This document shows, one piece after another, positions 15,633 through 26,500 of a stretch of DNA of 64,000 nt (its first letter is position 1; each line of letters starts with the position of its first letter). The stretch is taken from the NCBI GenBank assembly GCA_027494015.1, contig JAOSJP010000002.1, positions 62,001-126,000 on the forward strand, written 5' to 3'. Both the position numbers and the translations under genes were made by a program. The notes under the pieces were generated by a model. It ran no database searches. It saw only the letters and a program-made list of their open reading frames with translations, and was not told where the DNA came from. The stretch comes from Anaerolineae bacterium. GTDB taxonomy: Bacteria; Chloroflexota; Anaerolineae; Aggregatilineales; Aggregatilineaceae.

Positions 15633-16321
15633 CGGAGGCTACGAGGTTGGCAAAAGACCCCAAGTTCCTGACCATCGCGGTTCTCGGCGGCACCGGCAAG
15701 GAAGGTTCCGGGCTGGTGCTGCGTTGGGCGCACAGCGGCTACCGCGTGCTGATCGGCTCGCGCGACGCGGAACGCGCGGCGGCCAAAGCCAGCGAGCTGA
15801 ACGCCCTTCTGGACGCTGAGGCGATTCAGGGGATGAGCAACGAAGATGCTGCCGCGCAGGCCGACCTGGTGGTGCTCAGCGTGCCGTACAGCGCGCACCG
15901 GGCGATTCTGGAGTCGGTGAAGGACCGCGTGCGGGGCAAGATTCTGGTGGATGTCACGGTGCCGTTGCAGCCGCCGAACGTGCGCACTGTGCACGTGCCA
16001 GAGGGCAAGGCGGCCAGCCTGGAAGCGCAGGCCTTGCTGGGCGACGGCGCGCGCGTGGTGGCCGCTTTCCAGAACATCGGCGCGGCGCATCTGCAAGGGC
16101 TGTCTCATGGCGTGAACTGCGATGTGCTGATGTGCAGCGATGACGCCGAGGCGAAGGGCGAGGTCGCGCAGTTGGTGGAGGCCATTCCGGGGATGCGCGC
16201 CGTTGACGCCGGGCCGCTGGCCAACGCGGTGGCGGTCGAGGCGCTGACGCCCGTCCTGCTGTACATCAACAGGCGCTACAAGGTCGCTGGGGCGGGAATT
16301 CGCATCACGGGTCTGGAATAA
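15629..16321 (+). CDS. npdG: NADPH-dependent F420 reductase
   Basis: A 230-residue Rossmann protein matching NADPH:F420 oxidoreductases (Fno/NpdG). It has the NADP loop VLGGTGKEGSGL, then IGSRDAERAA, VLSVPYSAH, a VDVTVPL strand and the AFQNIGAAHL segment. It moves hydride between NADP(H) and coenzyme F420. The GTG start overlaps the ssnA stop (GTGA at 15629-15632), and cofE follows after 1 nt. It is thus translationally coupled between the amidohydrolase and F420 synthesis genes. Confidence 0.88.
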   Translation: MTEATRLAKDPKFLTIAVLGGTGKEGSGLVLRWAHSGYRVLIGSRDAERAAAKASELNALLDAEAIQGMSNEDAAAQADLVVLSVPYSAHRAILESVKDRVRGKILVDVTVPLQPPNVRTVHVPEGKAASLEAQALLGDGARVVAAFQNIGAAHLQGLSHGVNCDVLMCSDDAEAKGEVAQLVEAIPGMRAVDAGPLANAVAVEALTPVLLYINRRYKVAGAGIRITGLE

Positions 16322-16322
16322 C

Positions 16323-17123
16323 GTGCCGACGACAGCGCAGCTTACCCGGCTGACTCTGATCGGTCTGCCGAATATTCCGCACGTTCAGTCTGGCGACGAC
16401 CTGTCAGCACTGTTGGTCGCCAGCCTGGAGAGCGCGCACCTGACCCTTGAGCCGGGGGACGTTCTCGTCATCACCTCCAAGCTGGTCTCCAAAGCTGAGG
16501 GGCGCTTCGTGGACCTGCGCGCGGTTGGGCCGTCGGCGCGCGCCCGCCGGGTGGCGGAGCGGACGCGCAAAGACCCGCGCATGGTCGAGCTAATTCTGCG
16601 CGAGTCCATTGCTATCTCGCGCATGCGCCCGGACGTGCTGATCGTGCGTCACCGGCTGGGCTTCACGCTGGCTAACGCGGGCATTGATCACTCGAACGTG
16701 GGCCGCGACGGGGAAGACTGGGTGCTGCTGCTCCCCGAAGACCCCGATCGCTCGGCGGGGCAGATGCGCCAGCGCCTGCGCGACCTGACCGGTATTGCGC
16801 CCGGCATCGTCATCAGCGACTCGCATGGCCGCCCGTTTCGCATCGGGACGGTGGGCGTGGCTATCGGCGTGGCCGGGTTTCCGGCGGTCTGGGACAAGCG
16901 CGGGCAGCGCGACCTGTATGGACGCGAGCTGCGCGTCACCGTGACCGGGCTGGGCGACGAGCTGGCGGCGGCGGCGGGGCTGATCACCGGGCAGGGGGCG
17001 GAAGGGCTGCCGGCTGTGCTGGTGCGCGGCATGGCGCTTCCCCAGGGAGACGGCTGCGCCGCCGATCTCATCCGGCCCGAAGCCCTTGACCTGTACGCCG
17101 ATCACCAGGACGCGGGCGAGTAG
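16323..17123 (+). CDS. cofE: F420-0:gamma-glutamyl ligase
   Basis: A 266-residue CofE. It adds L-glutamate to F420-0 (or dehydro-F420-0) using GTP. Family segments are present: [30 protein letters not shown] helix, [47 protein letters not shown] and the late [12 protein letters not shown]. It is a single domain, unlike actinobacterial FbiB, where a nitroreductase is fused to its C-terminus; here a nitroreductase gene follows 4 nt later. Start GTG 16323 is 1 nt past the preceding stop. Confidence 0.93.
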   Translation: MPTTAQLTRLTLIGLPNIPHVQSGDDLSALLVASLESAHLTLEPGDVLVITSKLVSKAEGRFVDLRAVGPSARARRVAERTRKDPRMVELILRESIAISRMRPDVLIVRHRLGFTLANAGIDHSNVGRDGEDWVLLLPEDPDRSAGQMRQRLRDLTGIAPGIVISDSHGRPFRIGTVGVAIGVAGFPAVWDKRGQRDLYGRELRVTVTGLGDELAAAAGLITGQGAEGLPAVLVRGMALPQGDGCAADLIRPEALDLYADHQDAGE

Positions 17124-17127
17124 CGGC

Positions 17128-17734
17128 ATGGACGCGGCGGCATTGCTGGCGCTGATGCAGGCGCGGCGCTCGGTTCGCCGCTACAGCGAGCGACCCGTCT
17201 CGCGGGCGGCGCTGGAGCGGCTGCTTGAAGCGGCGCGCTGGGCACCATCGGCGCACAACCGGCAGCCCTGGCGTTTCGCCGTGCTCATCGAGCCGGAGCC
17301 GCGCTCTGCGCCTGGCCGGGGCGATGGGCGAGCGCTTCCGCCGCGATCTGCTGGCGGACGGCCTGGCAGCGGACGAGGCGGAGCGACAGGTCGCGCGCTC
17401 GGTGGCGCGCATCGGCGGCGCGCCGGCGGTGATCGTCGTGTTTCTGAGCATGGCGGACATGGATCGCTACCGCGATGCGCGCCGCCAGGGGCTTGAGCGG
17501 GAGATGGCGGCGCAGAGCGTCGCTCTGGCCGTCCAGAACATACTGCTGATGACGCACGCGCAGGGCCTGGGGGCGTGCTGGATGTGCGCGCCGCTGTTCT
17601 GCCCGGAGGTGGTGCGCGAAACGCTCGGCCTGCCGCCTGACTGGGAAGCGCAGGCCCTGCTGACGGTGGGCTATCCTGTGGAGGCGCGCAGCAAGGATCG
17701 CGCGCCCCTGGAAACGAAGGTTCGATGGTTCTGA
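17128..17734 (+). CDS. Nitroreductase (dehydro-F420-0 reductase), frameshifted
   Basis: The reading from ATG 17128 has a nitroreductase N-terminus ([40 protein letters not shown]). It leaves frame near 17300 and continues in another frame as [16 protein letters not shown] to [24 protein letters not shown] and the stop at 17734. One missing base near 17295-17310 explains it. Restored, it is about 202 residues, a full FMN-dependent nitroreductase. By position between cofE and cofD it matches the C-terminal half of FbiB, which reduces dehydro-F420-0. The break may be a sequencing error, as the rest of the operon is intact. Confidence 0.75.
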
Positions 17735-18675
17735 CACATGCGCCGCATGTGGTTGCGCTGGCCGGAGGGGTGGGCGGGGCCAAGCTGGTCTTCGGGCTGG
17801 CGCAAGCTCTGCCGCCCGATCGCCTGACGGTTGTCGGCAATGTGGCCGATGACTTCGCGCTCTATGGCCTGCATATCTCCCCCGATCTGGACACGGTGAT
17901 GTACACGCTGGCCGGAGTCGCCAACCCGGAGACGGGCTGGGGGCTGGCCGGGGACAGCGCCCAGATGCTCGACATGCTGGCCCGCTATGGCGAAGACACC
18001 TGGTTCCGTCTGGGCGACCGCGACGTGGCGACGCACCTGCTGCGCACGCACTGGCTGGCGGCGGGCCTGTCGCTGACGGAGGTGACGGCTCGCCTGGCGG
18101 CGGCGCTGGGCGTCCGCCAGCGGCTGCTGCCCGTCACCGACGACCCGTTGGCGACGATAGTGGACACAGAGGAACACGGCCCGCTGGCCTTTCAGGACTA
18201 CTTCGTGCGCTGGCGCTGGCAGCCGACCGTCCGCCGCGTGTGGTTTCGCGGCGCGCAGGAAGCGCGCATCACCGGGGCGGTCGCCGAGGCCTTGTCCGCC
18301 GCCGAAGTGATCGTGATCTGCCCGTCGAACCCTGTGCTGTCGGTCGCGCCGATCCTGGCCGCCGGCGGCATGAGTGAAGCGCTGCGCGAGCGACGTGGCG
18401 TGTGCGTGGCGGTCAGTCCGTTCATTGATGGGCGGGCGGTGAAGGGGCCGGCGGCCAAGCTGATGCCGGAACTGGGTCTGGACATTTCTCCAGCAGGTGT
18501 GGCACGCTATTATCAGGGATTGGTGGATGGGCTGGTGGTGGACAGCGCCGACGCAGGCCAGGCGACCGGCATGGCGGTTCCGGCGCTGGTCACAGCCACA
18601 TTGATGATGACAGATGCCGACAAAGCGCGTTTGGCGCGCGAGGTCCTGGAGTGGGCAGGGAGTCTACAGCGATGA
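17725..18675 (+). CDS. cofD: 2-phospho-L-lactate/PEP transferase CofD
   Basis: A 316-residue CofD, which joins the phospho-lactyl or enolpyruvyl group to FO, giving F420-0 or its dehydro form. Characteristic segments are [72 protein letters not shown] and [16 protein letters not shown] 17725 overlaps the nitroreductase end by 10 nt and the gene overlaps the cofC start by 4 nt. It is related to YvcK, which also occurs in this window at 46291-47658. Confidence 0.95.
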   Translation: MVLTHAPHVVALAGGVGGAKLVFGLAQALPPDRLTVVGNVADDFALYGLHISPDLDTVMYTLAGVANPETGWGLAGDSAQMLDMLARYGEDTWFRLGDRDVATHLLRTHWLAAGLSLTEVTARLAAALGVRQRLLPVTDDPLATIVDTEEHGPLAFQDYFVRWRWQPTVRRVWFRGAQEARITGAVAEALSAAEVIVICPSNPVLSVAPILAAGGMSEALRERRGVCVAVSPFIDGRAVKGPAAKLMPELGLDISPAGVARYYQGLVDGLVVDSADAGQATGMAVPALVTATLMMTDADKARLAREVLEWAGSLQR

Positions 18676-19337
18676 GTGTATGGGCGATTGTGCCGGTGAA
18701 GCCGTTGAGCCGGGCGAAGAGCCGCCTGGCAGGAGTGCTACCAGCGGAGCAACGCCAATACCTGGCGACGCAACTGCTGTTGCGCACCGTGCGGTTGTTG
18801 CTGCCATTATCGCACATTCAGGGGGTGCTGGTCATCAGCCGCGACACGCGGGCGCTGGCGATGGCCCGCGACCTGGGCGCGCAGACGGTGCAGGAGAGCG
18901 GAGCGCCAGAACTCAACAGCGCCCTGCTGCGGGCTACGCAGGCGTCCAGGGCGTGGGGCAGCGAGGCGGTGCTCGTGGTGCCTGCGGACATCCCCCTGCT
19001 GTCTGCGGCGGACATCGGGACGGTGGTGGATATGGGGCACTACCACAACTCTGTCGTGCTGGTGCCCGACCGCCGCGAGCAAGGCACCAATCTGCTGTTC
19101 GTCAGGCCGCCGGGGATCATTCCCTATGCCTTTGGCGGGAACAGCTTCAACCGCCACCAGTTCTACGCGCGCGAAGCGGGCGCGACCGTGCTCGTGCACC
19201 GCTCGGAGAGCGCGTCGCTGGACATTGACACGCCCGACGACCTGGCCCACTATGTCGAGTTGGCAAAGGCGTTGGGAGAGCCTATCATAGAGCGAATTGG
19301 CCCGGAGGGAGTGCCGCTCTCTGGCGGCGCCCCGTGA
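18672..19337 (+). CDS. cofC: Phospholactate/PEP guanylyltransferase CofC
   Basis: A 221-residue nucleotidyltransferase-fold protein. It activates 2-phospholactate or phosphoenolpyruvate with GTP for CofD. Motifs are [20 protein letters not shown] (NTP-binding loop), VISRDTRALAMA, VVPADIPLLSAADI (metal-binding aspartate) and SLDIDTPDDL near the end. ATG 18672 overlaps the cofD stop (ATGA-type overlap). It completes cofE-nitroreductase-cofD-cofC; the FO synthase gene (fbiC or cofG/cofH) is not in the window. Confidence 0.93.
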   Translation: MSVWAIVPVKPLSRAKSRLAGVLPAEQRQYLATQLLLRTVRLLLPLSHIQGVLVISRDTRALAMARDLGAQTVQESGAPELNSALLRATQASRAWGSEAVLVVPADIPLLSAADIGTVVDMGHYHNSVVLVPDRREQGTNLLFVRPPGIIPYAFGGNSFNRHQFYAREAGATVLVHRSESASLDIDTPDDLAHYVELAKALGEPIIERIGPEGVPLSGGAP

Positions 19338-19387
19338 GACGCTGGAAATCGGTTCTGCTGCGGCATTGAATAGACAGGAGAAGGCTT

Positions 19388-20395
19388 ATGGCTGACCGAG
19401 TAGCTTTGTATCTGCAGGATGCGCACCCGCTGGCGGACGCGATCCAGTACGTGCAGTACGCTGAGGATCGCGGGTTTGAGGCGGTCTGGCAGGCCGAAAG
19501 CCGCCTGGTGCGCGATGCCATCGTCCCGATGGCGGCTTACGCGGCGACGACCAGGCGCATCAAGGTCGGCTCCGGCGTGATCAACAACTGGACGCGCAAT
19601 GCCGCGCTGACGGCGGCGACGTTCCTGACGCTCGACGATCTGGCTCCCAACCGGATTCTGCTGGGCATTGGCGCGTGGTGGGATCCGCTGGCCAAGAATG
19701 TGGGCATCGAGCGCACCAAGCCGCTGCTGGCCATGCGCGAGCATGTGACCGTGGTGCGCGATCTGCTGGCGATGAAAAACGTCACGTTTCACGGCGAGTT
19801 CGTGAACGTGACCGGCATCGAGCTGGACATCGTGCACGGGCGGCGCGAGCCGCGCAACGTGCCCATCTACATCGGCGCAACCGGCCCCAAGATGATGGCT
19901 ATGGCCGGAGAGATTGCTGACGGCGCGCTGCTCAACTACCTGGTGTCGCCGGCCTACAACGTGGCCGCGCTGGAGCAACTGGAGTCCGGCGCGAAGCTGG
20001 CCGGGCGCACGGTGAAGGATATTGACCGGCCCCAACTGGTGGTGTGCTCGGTGGACAGTGACCGCAAGAAGGCCCTGGACGGCGCGCGCAAGCTGGTCAC
20101 GCAGTACCTGGGCCAGCAGCCGCACATCATGAAGGCCAGCGGCGTCAGCAGCGAGCTGCTCGACGAGATTCACCAGGTGCTCACCTGGCCGGCGACCGAA
20201 GAGCAGATCGAGCGCGCCATGACGCTGGTGCCCGATGATGTGGTGCAACTGATCACCGCGTCGGGGACGCCAGCCGAAGTACGGGCGAAAGTCCGCGAGT
20301 ACGTGTCCGCCGGCTGCACGTGCCCGGTGCTCTACCCGCTGGGCGATGATGTGCGGCTGATGATTGACACGTTCGCCAGCGGCTACAGCGACTGA
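19388..20395 (+). CDS. F420-type luciferase-like oxidoreductase (LLM)
   Basis: A 335-residue TIM-barrel LLM protein similar to F420-dependent methylenetetrahydromethanopterin reductase (Mer) and related bacterial enzymes. Segments include [55 protein letters not shown] and [22 protein letters not shown]. Use of F420 rather than FMN is inferred from sequence type and from its place directly after cofC. ATG 19388 follows AGGAGAAGG. The substrate is unknown; in this locus it could reduce a pterin-like or heterocyclic intermediate. Confidence 0.85.
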   Translation: MADRVALYLQDAHPLADAIQYVQYAEDRGFEAVWQAESRLVRDAIVPMAAYAATTRRIKVGSGVINNWTRNAALTAATFLTLDDLAPNRILLGIGAWWDPLAKNVGIERTKPLLAMREHVTVVRDLLAMKNVTFHGEFVNVTGIELDIVHGRREPRNVPIYIGATGPKMMAMAGEIADGALLNYLVSPAYNVAALEQLESGAKLAGRTVKDIDRPQLVVCSVDSDRKKALDGARKLVTQYLGQQPHIMKASGVSSELLDEIHQVLTWPATEEQIERAMTLVPDDVVQLITASGTPAEVRAKVREYVSAGCTCPVLYPLGDDVRLMIDTFASGYSD

Positions 20396-20419
20396 TAGGC
20401 CCAGCACAGCGAGGCGCAG

Positions 20420-20938
20420 GTGTCCAATCATGCTCCCTCGGTGGAGCGGTTCGATCAGCAGCCGAGCGCGCGTTGGTGCTTCGTCTGCGGGGTCGAGAAT
20501 CCGTGCGGGCTGCACATCCGTTTCTTCAACGATGGCTACCAGTGCGTGGTGGCGCGGGTGATGCTCGGCGAGCAGTACCAGAGCTACCCCGGCATGGCGC
20601 ACGGCGGCATCCTGGCGACGATTCTCGACGAGACGATGGGCCGCGCGCTGCTGGCCGACGAGCGAGCCGATGCAGTTGAGCAGGCGCGCTTCATGTTCAC
20701 GGCGAAGATGGAGATCCGCTACCGCCGCCCGGTGCCGCTGGACGAGGAGTTCACCGTGCGCGGGCGCGTGGAGCAGGATCGCGGGCGGATGGCGCTGGTC
20801 AGCGGCGAGATCGCGCTGGCCGACGGATCGGTGGCGGTTGAGGCGTCGGCGACGCTGGTGGACATCCCCCATGAGCACGTGACGCAGATGCTCGCCGCCG
20901 ACGTGGGCTGGCAGGTGTATCCGGGAGAAGATAGCTGA
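20420..20938 (+). CDS. Hotdog-fold thioesterase (PaaI/4HBT type)
   Basis: A 172-residue hotdog-fold protein. The CFVCGVENPCGLHIRF segment (two Cys pairs) is typical of a subgroup of the PaaI-like thioesterases. The active-site region is HGGILATILDETMGRAL, followed by strands EIRYRRPVPLDEEFTVRGRV. It would hydrolyse acyl-CoA thioesters in the cytoplasm. GTG 20420 has a GAGG purine run upstream. It closely follows the LLM gene; a specific role is not evident. Confidence 0.8.
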   Translation: MSNHAPSVERFDQQPSARWCFVCGVENPCGLHIRFFNDGYQCVVARVMLGEQYQSYPGMAHGGILATILDETMGRALLADERADAVEQARFMFTAKMEIRYRRPVPLDEEFTVRGRVEQDRGRMALVSGEIALADGSVAVEASATLVDIPHEHVTQMLAADVGWQVYPGEDS

Positions 20939-20955
20939 GGCGGCTGAGGCGGCTG

Positions 20956-23593
20956 ATGCCGGATGATGCAGGCGGCGTGGCGCATGATGTGCCGCGCCGC
21001 CGACCGTGGCTCCAGACGACAGGGGCCAGCCGCGAGCTTTGGACGGCGTGGCTGGCCCTTGTAGTCGTGGTGGGAGCGGTGGTGCTGCTCATGGTGAGCG
21101 TGAGCCTGGCGGTGAGCCGCGACCCGCTGCTGATGCCCCTGGACGACACCTACATTCATTTCCAGTATGCGCGCCAGTGGGCGGCGGGCCAGCCGATGAC
21201 CTACTATCCGGGCGATCCGCCGACCTCCGGCGCGACCAGCCTGCTCTACGCGCCGCTGCTGGCGCTCGGCTATGCGGCGGGCTTCGATGGCTGGGCGCTG
21301 GCGACCTGGGCGCTGGGCGTCGGCGCGCTGGCTTTCTTCGGATCGGCATGGCTGGTCTATCTGATCGGGCGGGCGAGTCCGCTGGCCGAGGAGCCGGGCG
21401 GGGCCGGCTACGCGCTGGCGCTGGCGCTGGCCTACGCCGTGACGGGGCCGTTCGTGTGGGCGGCGCTCAGCGGCATGGAGACGGCGCTCTTCCTCTTCCT
21501 CACCCTGCTGACCTTCTATGCCGCACAGGAGGATCGCTTCCGCCTGACGGTGGCGGCGGGGACGTTGACGGTGCTGACCCGCCCGGAAGGCGTCATCGTG
21601 GCGGCGCTGGCGGTGATGGCCCTGGCCGCCCGGCAGAAGTGGCCGCGCGGGGGGCAGGAGCGGCTGCGCCGGGGTGCGCTGCTTGGCCTGCCGGTTGTGG
21701 CGGCGCTGATCCAGCCCGCGCTCAACTGGGCGGCGACGGGCAGCGCGTCGGCGTCGGGGATGCAGGCCAAGTCGCTGCTGGCGAACGCGGGCGCGCCGCT
21801 CAGCGAGCGGCTGGCGGACGCGCTCTCGTCCTTCGGGCGCATGTGGGGCGAGCTGCTCGTCGGGCGCAGCGCGGACTTCGGCAGCTTCACCTCGCCGCTG
21901 CTGGCCCCGGCGGCGCTGGGCGCTTTGCTGGCGGGCACGTGGCTGGCCTGGCGGGGGCGGCGAGTCAACGCAGCGGCGCTGGCGCTGGCGACGATCCTGC
22001 TGCTGACGGCGGCGGTCGCCACGCTCGACACGGCCTTCTGGCAGTTCAAACGCTACCAGCTTCCGGTGATGGCGCTGTTCTACCCGGCGGCGGCGTGGAC
22101 GGCGCGCGGGCTGGGCGACGAGCTGGCCGCGCGCAAGGGGTGGCGACCCTGGCGCTGGGCGCTGCCCGCGCTGATACTCCTCCCCTCGCTGCTGACGGCG
22201 CTGAGCTTCGCCCGCTATTACGGCGAGAATGTGGACGATAGTGCGCGATCAGCAGGTGCCGATGGCCCGCTGGGCGCGCGCCAATCTGCCGGAGGGACAG
22301 CGCGTCGGCGTGCACGACGTGGGCATGATGGGCTACTTCAGTGAGCATCCGCTGTACGATGTGGTTGGCCTGACGCTGCCCGGCCCGGCCCCCTCGTGGC
22401 GACAAGGCCCCGGCGCAATCTACGAGCACATGGCTCACAGCCGCTACCGGCCCGGCGCGTTCGCCATTTACCCGGACGTGCAGGGGCTGCGCTACCTGCT
22501 GGATGCGGGCATCTTCGGCGATGTGCTGGCCGAGTTCCCGGTGACGTTGGGCGAGCACAACGTCGCGGCGGCGACGGGCTACCAGGCGGTGTACGCGGCG
22601 GACTGGAGCACGACGCGCCCGGAGGAGATCGCCGCGCAAGCGTCCACGCTGGAGGCGGTGCGCGGATTGGCGCTCGTGGATGCGGTGGATGTCGCCGACC
22701 TGGGCAGCGAGGATGCGCACGATTACGCCTGGTGGCAGGATGAGTCCCCGCCCGGCTTTGTCACTGAGGTCTACACGCACTGGTACCACGCCTGCGGACT
22801 GCCGGACGAGGGAGCGTGCCGGGCGACCGACGGCGGGCGCGTCCTGACCGGCGGCGAGTCGTTCACCTTGCGCACGCGGCCCGGCGAAGACCTGCTGCTG
22901 GTGACGCGCGTGCACGGGCGGACGAGCGTGCCGCTGGCGATCTTCGTGAACGGCGTCCGCGTCGCGCAGCGCGCCCAGCCCGCTGTGCCGGGGCGCTGGG
23001 TGGAGATCGTCACCTGGGTGCCCGCCGCGCAGATCACCGGGACGCGCACGCGGGTGCGCATCGAGGCGGATGTATACGACTCCCGCACCGACGCCTATTC
23101 ACCATACTACCACTGGGCGTATCAGGGGGCTTTCCAGCGGCAGGAGGCGAGCGAGGGGCAGCCGGTCGCTGTCTTCGGCGAAGATGGCACCGTGCGCCTG
23201 CTTGAGGTGGCGCTCACCTACGCGCCGCCTGTTGACGGCGCGGGCGGGCAGGTGGCGGTGCGGGCGGTGTGGCAGGGACCAGCGCCCGGCGCAGGGGACG
23301 GCGTGATCTTCGTACACCTGTATAATAAGGGCAGGCTAGACGCGGAGCCGGTCGCGCAGGTGGTCACCCGCCCCGGCGGAGGGACATTGCCGCCAGCCAA
23401 CTGGCTGCCCGGCACCCTGACCGACACGTACACGGTTCCGCTGCCCGCAGACCTGCCCCCCGGTGGGTATGTCGTGGCGCTGGGCATGTTCGAGGCGCGC
23501 ACGGGCGTTCGCTATCCGGTGACGGGCGCGGGCGCTGGCCCTGACCGGCGCCTGTTTGTCGGTGAGATCGTGGTTGAGGAGACTGAACAGTGA
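20956..23593 (+). CDS. GT-C-like multi-pass membrane protein, frameshifted
   Basis: About 11 transmembrane segments in the first 430 residues. A periplasmic loop motif near residue 60 (PLDDTYIHFQYARQWAAGQP) is typical of GT-C membrane glycosyltransferases that use lipid-phosphate sugars. Near 22225-22240 the frame breaks (FARYYGENV, then TIVRDQQVPMARWARANLPEG in another frame). The second part continues for about 445 residues as an extracytoplasmic beta-rich domain to 23593. One missing base restores a protein of roughly 880 residues. The stop overlaps the start of the molybdenum hydroxylase gene by 4 nt. Confidence 0.7.
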
Positions 23594-26500
23594 AGATTGC
23601 CTTTTCGCTCAATGGCGAGGCGGTGGCGCTGGACGCCGCGCCGAATGAGAGTCTATTGCGCCTGCTGCGCCGTCACGGTGTTTTTGGCGTCAAGTACGGC
23701 GACGGCCAGGGCGTGAGCGGCGCGGATGTGCTGCTGCTGGACGGCGCGCCGGTTGTCTCGTCGCTGATCCTGGCGGCGCAGGTCGCTGGGCGTTCGGTGG
23801 TCACGATTGAGGGCATTGGCGGGACGCAGGAACGCGGATGGCGCGGCTCGGAGCCGCTGCACCCGCTTCAGGTGGCTTTTGTGGAGACGGGGGCTATTCA
23901 GTGTGGTTACTGCACCCCGGCGATGATCCTGGCGGCGAAGGCGCTGCTGGCGCGCAAGCCGAACCCGACCGAACGCGACGTGCGCGAGGCGCTGGCCGGT
24001 GTGTTGTGCCGCTGCACGGGCTACGTCAAGCCGGTGGAGGCGGTGCTGCGCGCGGCGGCGGCGCTGCGTGGCGAGGAGGTTCCCCCGATCGGGCCAGAGC
24101 GGGCGATTCCGGTGCCAGCGGAGGTCTTCACGCGCCCGGCGACCTGGGACGATGACGCGCTGCCCCTCGCCGATGCTCCGCAGGGGGGGCTGGGCGCGCC
24201 GCAGGTGACCACGCGGACGCTGCCGGTGATGCTTGTCGCGCCGGAGGTGGACACGCTGCAACAGGTGGGCAAGCCGGCGCGCAAGGTGGACGCACGCAAG
24301 CTCGTGCAGGGCAAGCCGGCCTTCACCGACGATATTGAGTTTCGCGGGATGCTGGTCGGCAAGCTGTTGCTCAGCCCGCACGCGCACGCGCTCATCAAGC
24401 GCATTGACGCCAGCCGGGCGCGCGCGCTGCCCGGCGTGCACGCCGTGCTGACTCACGAAGACCTGCCGCGCGTGCCGTACACGACGGCGGGGCAGAGCGA
24501 CCCGGAGCCGGGGCCGCACGACAATTACAGCCTGGACACCAAGGTGCGCTTCGTCGGCGACCGGGTGGCGGCGGTGGCGGCAGAGACGGAGGAGATCGCG
24601 CTCAAGGCGCTGGCGCTGATCGAGGTCGAGTACGAGTTGCTGCCGGCGATCTTCGACCCGCGCGAGAGCATGAAAGCGGGCGCGCCCGTCTTGCACGACG
24701 AGCCGGAAAGCTGGCACATCGAGGACAAGGCGCGCAACCTGGCCGCCGTCATTGATTGGGAAGTGGGCGATGCGGAGGCGGGCTTCGCCCAGGCTGACCG
24801 CATCTTCGAGGCGGTGTACTACAGCCCAAAGGTGCAGCAGACGCCGCTGGAGCCGCACGTCGTGGTGACGTGGTGGGACGAGGACGACCGCCTGGTGATC
24901 CGCACGAGCACGCAGGTGCCGTTCCACGCGCGGCGCATCCTGGCCCCTGTGCTCGGCCTGCCGGAGAAGCGCATCCGCGTGATCAAGCCGCGCATCGGCG
25001 GCGGCTTCGGCGTCAAGCAGGAAGTGCTGATCGAGGACATCTGCGCCCACCTGACCATCGCCACCGGTCGCCCGGTGCGGCTGGAATACACGCGCGAAGA
25101 GGAATTCTACGCCAGCCGCTCGCGGCACCCCATGTACCTGACGCTGAAGACGGGCGTGACCCGCGACGGGAAGATCGTCGCCAACCAGTTGCACGCGCTC
25201 AGCGACACCGGGGCTTGCGGCGCGCACGCCATGACGGTGGCGGGCAACACGGGCCACAAGGCCATGTCGCTCTATAATGCGCCGAACATCAAGTTCCGTG
25301 CGGAGGTGGTCTACACCAACACGCCGCCGAGCGGCGCGTATCGCGGCTATGGCGTGCCGCAGGGCTTTTGGGCGGTGGAACAGCAGATGGAATGGATCGC
25401 CCGCGAGATGGGCTGGGACCCGCTGGAGTTTCGCCTGAACAATGCGATCAAGAGCGGCGACGAGCACCCCGCCAGCAAAGCCTGGAGCGAGGGGCGCGAG
25501 GCGGCGCCGGAGTTCATCCAGTCGTGCGGGCTGGCCGAGTGCGTGGAGCAGGGGGCGAAGGCGATCCGCTGGCACGAGCGGTTCGGCAACCCCGCCTGGC
25601 ACCAGGTGCCGGGCAAGCCTCATCTGCGGCGGGGCATCGGCGTGGCGGCGGTGATGCAGGGGACGGCCATCCCCCGCCTGGACATGGGCGCGGCCAGCAT
25701 CAAGATCAACGACGATGGCTCGTTCAACCTGCTGGTGGGCGCGACTGACCTGGGCACCGGCTCCGATACCGTGCTGACGCAGATGGCGGCGGAGGTGCTC
25801 GGCTGCGCGCCGGAGGACTTCATCACCTACTCGTCAGACACGGACTTCACCCCGTTCGACAAGGGCGCGTATGCGTCGAGCACGACGTACATCTCCGGGC
25901 GGGCGACGGTGCTCGCCGCCGAGAAGGTCGCCGCGCAGATGCGCGAAGTCGCCGCGCGGATGCTCAGCCAGCAGGACGAGAGCGCGCCACCCGTCGCGCC
26001 GGAGGACATTGTGCTGCGCGACCGGGCTGCCCACGCGCCGGACGGTCGCAGCGTGACGCACCGCGAGATCGCGCTCAACAGCCTGCACCACGAGCACCAG
26101 CAGCAGATCATGGCCACAGCCAGCTACGTCAGCCCGGACTCGCCGCCGCCCTTCGCCGCGCAGTACGTGGCGGTGACGCTGGATACGGAGACGGGCCAGT
26201 TCACGGCAGACGAGATGGTGATGGCCGTTGACGGCGGGGTGATCGTCAACCCGGTGACGGCCAGCGGCCAGATCGAGGGGGGCATGGTGCAGGCGCTGGG
26301 CTACGGACACTGCGAGGAGATGGTCTTCGACGCTGAGGGGCGCATGACCAACCCGCAGTTCGGCCCGTACAAGATTTACCGCGCCGACGAGATGCCGGAG
26401 ATGGGCGTCATCTTCATCGAAACCTACGAGCCGAGCGGGCCGTTCGGGGCGAAGGCCGTCGCCGAGATTCCGCTGGACGGCGTGGGGCCGGCGCTGGCGA

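Noticed and set aside
23653..25623. A 656-codon open frame on the minus strand inside the XdhD-like gene, and similar long antisense frames (for example 8870-10729, 11632-13689, 32828-34972).
   Set aside because: They are rich in Arg, His and Ala, have no motifs and mirror GC-rich codon structure of well-supported genes on the other strand.
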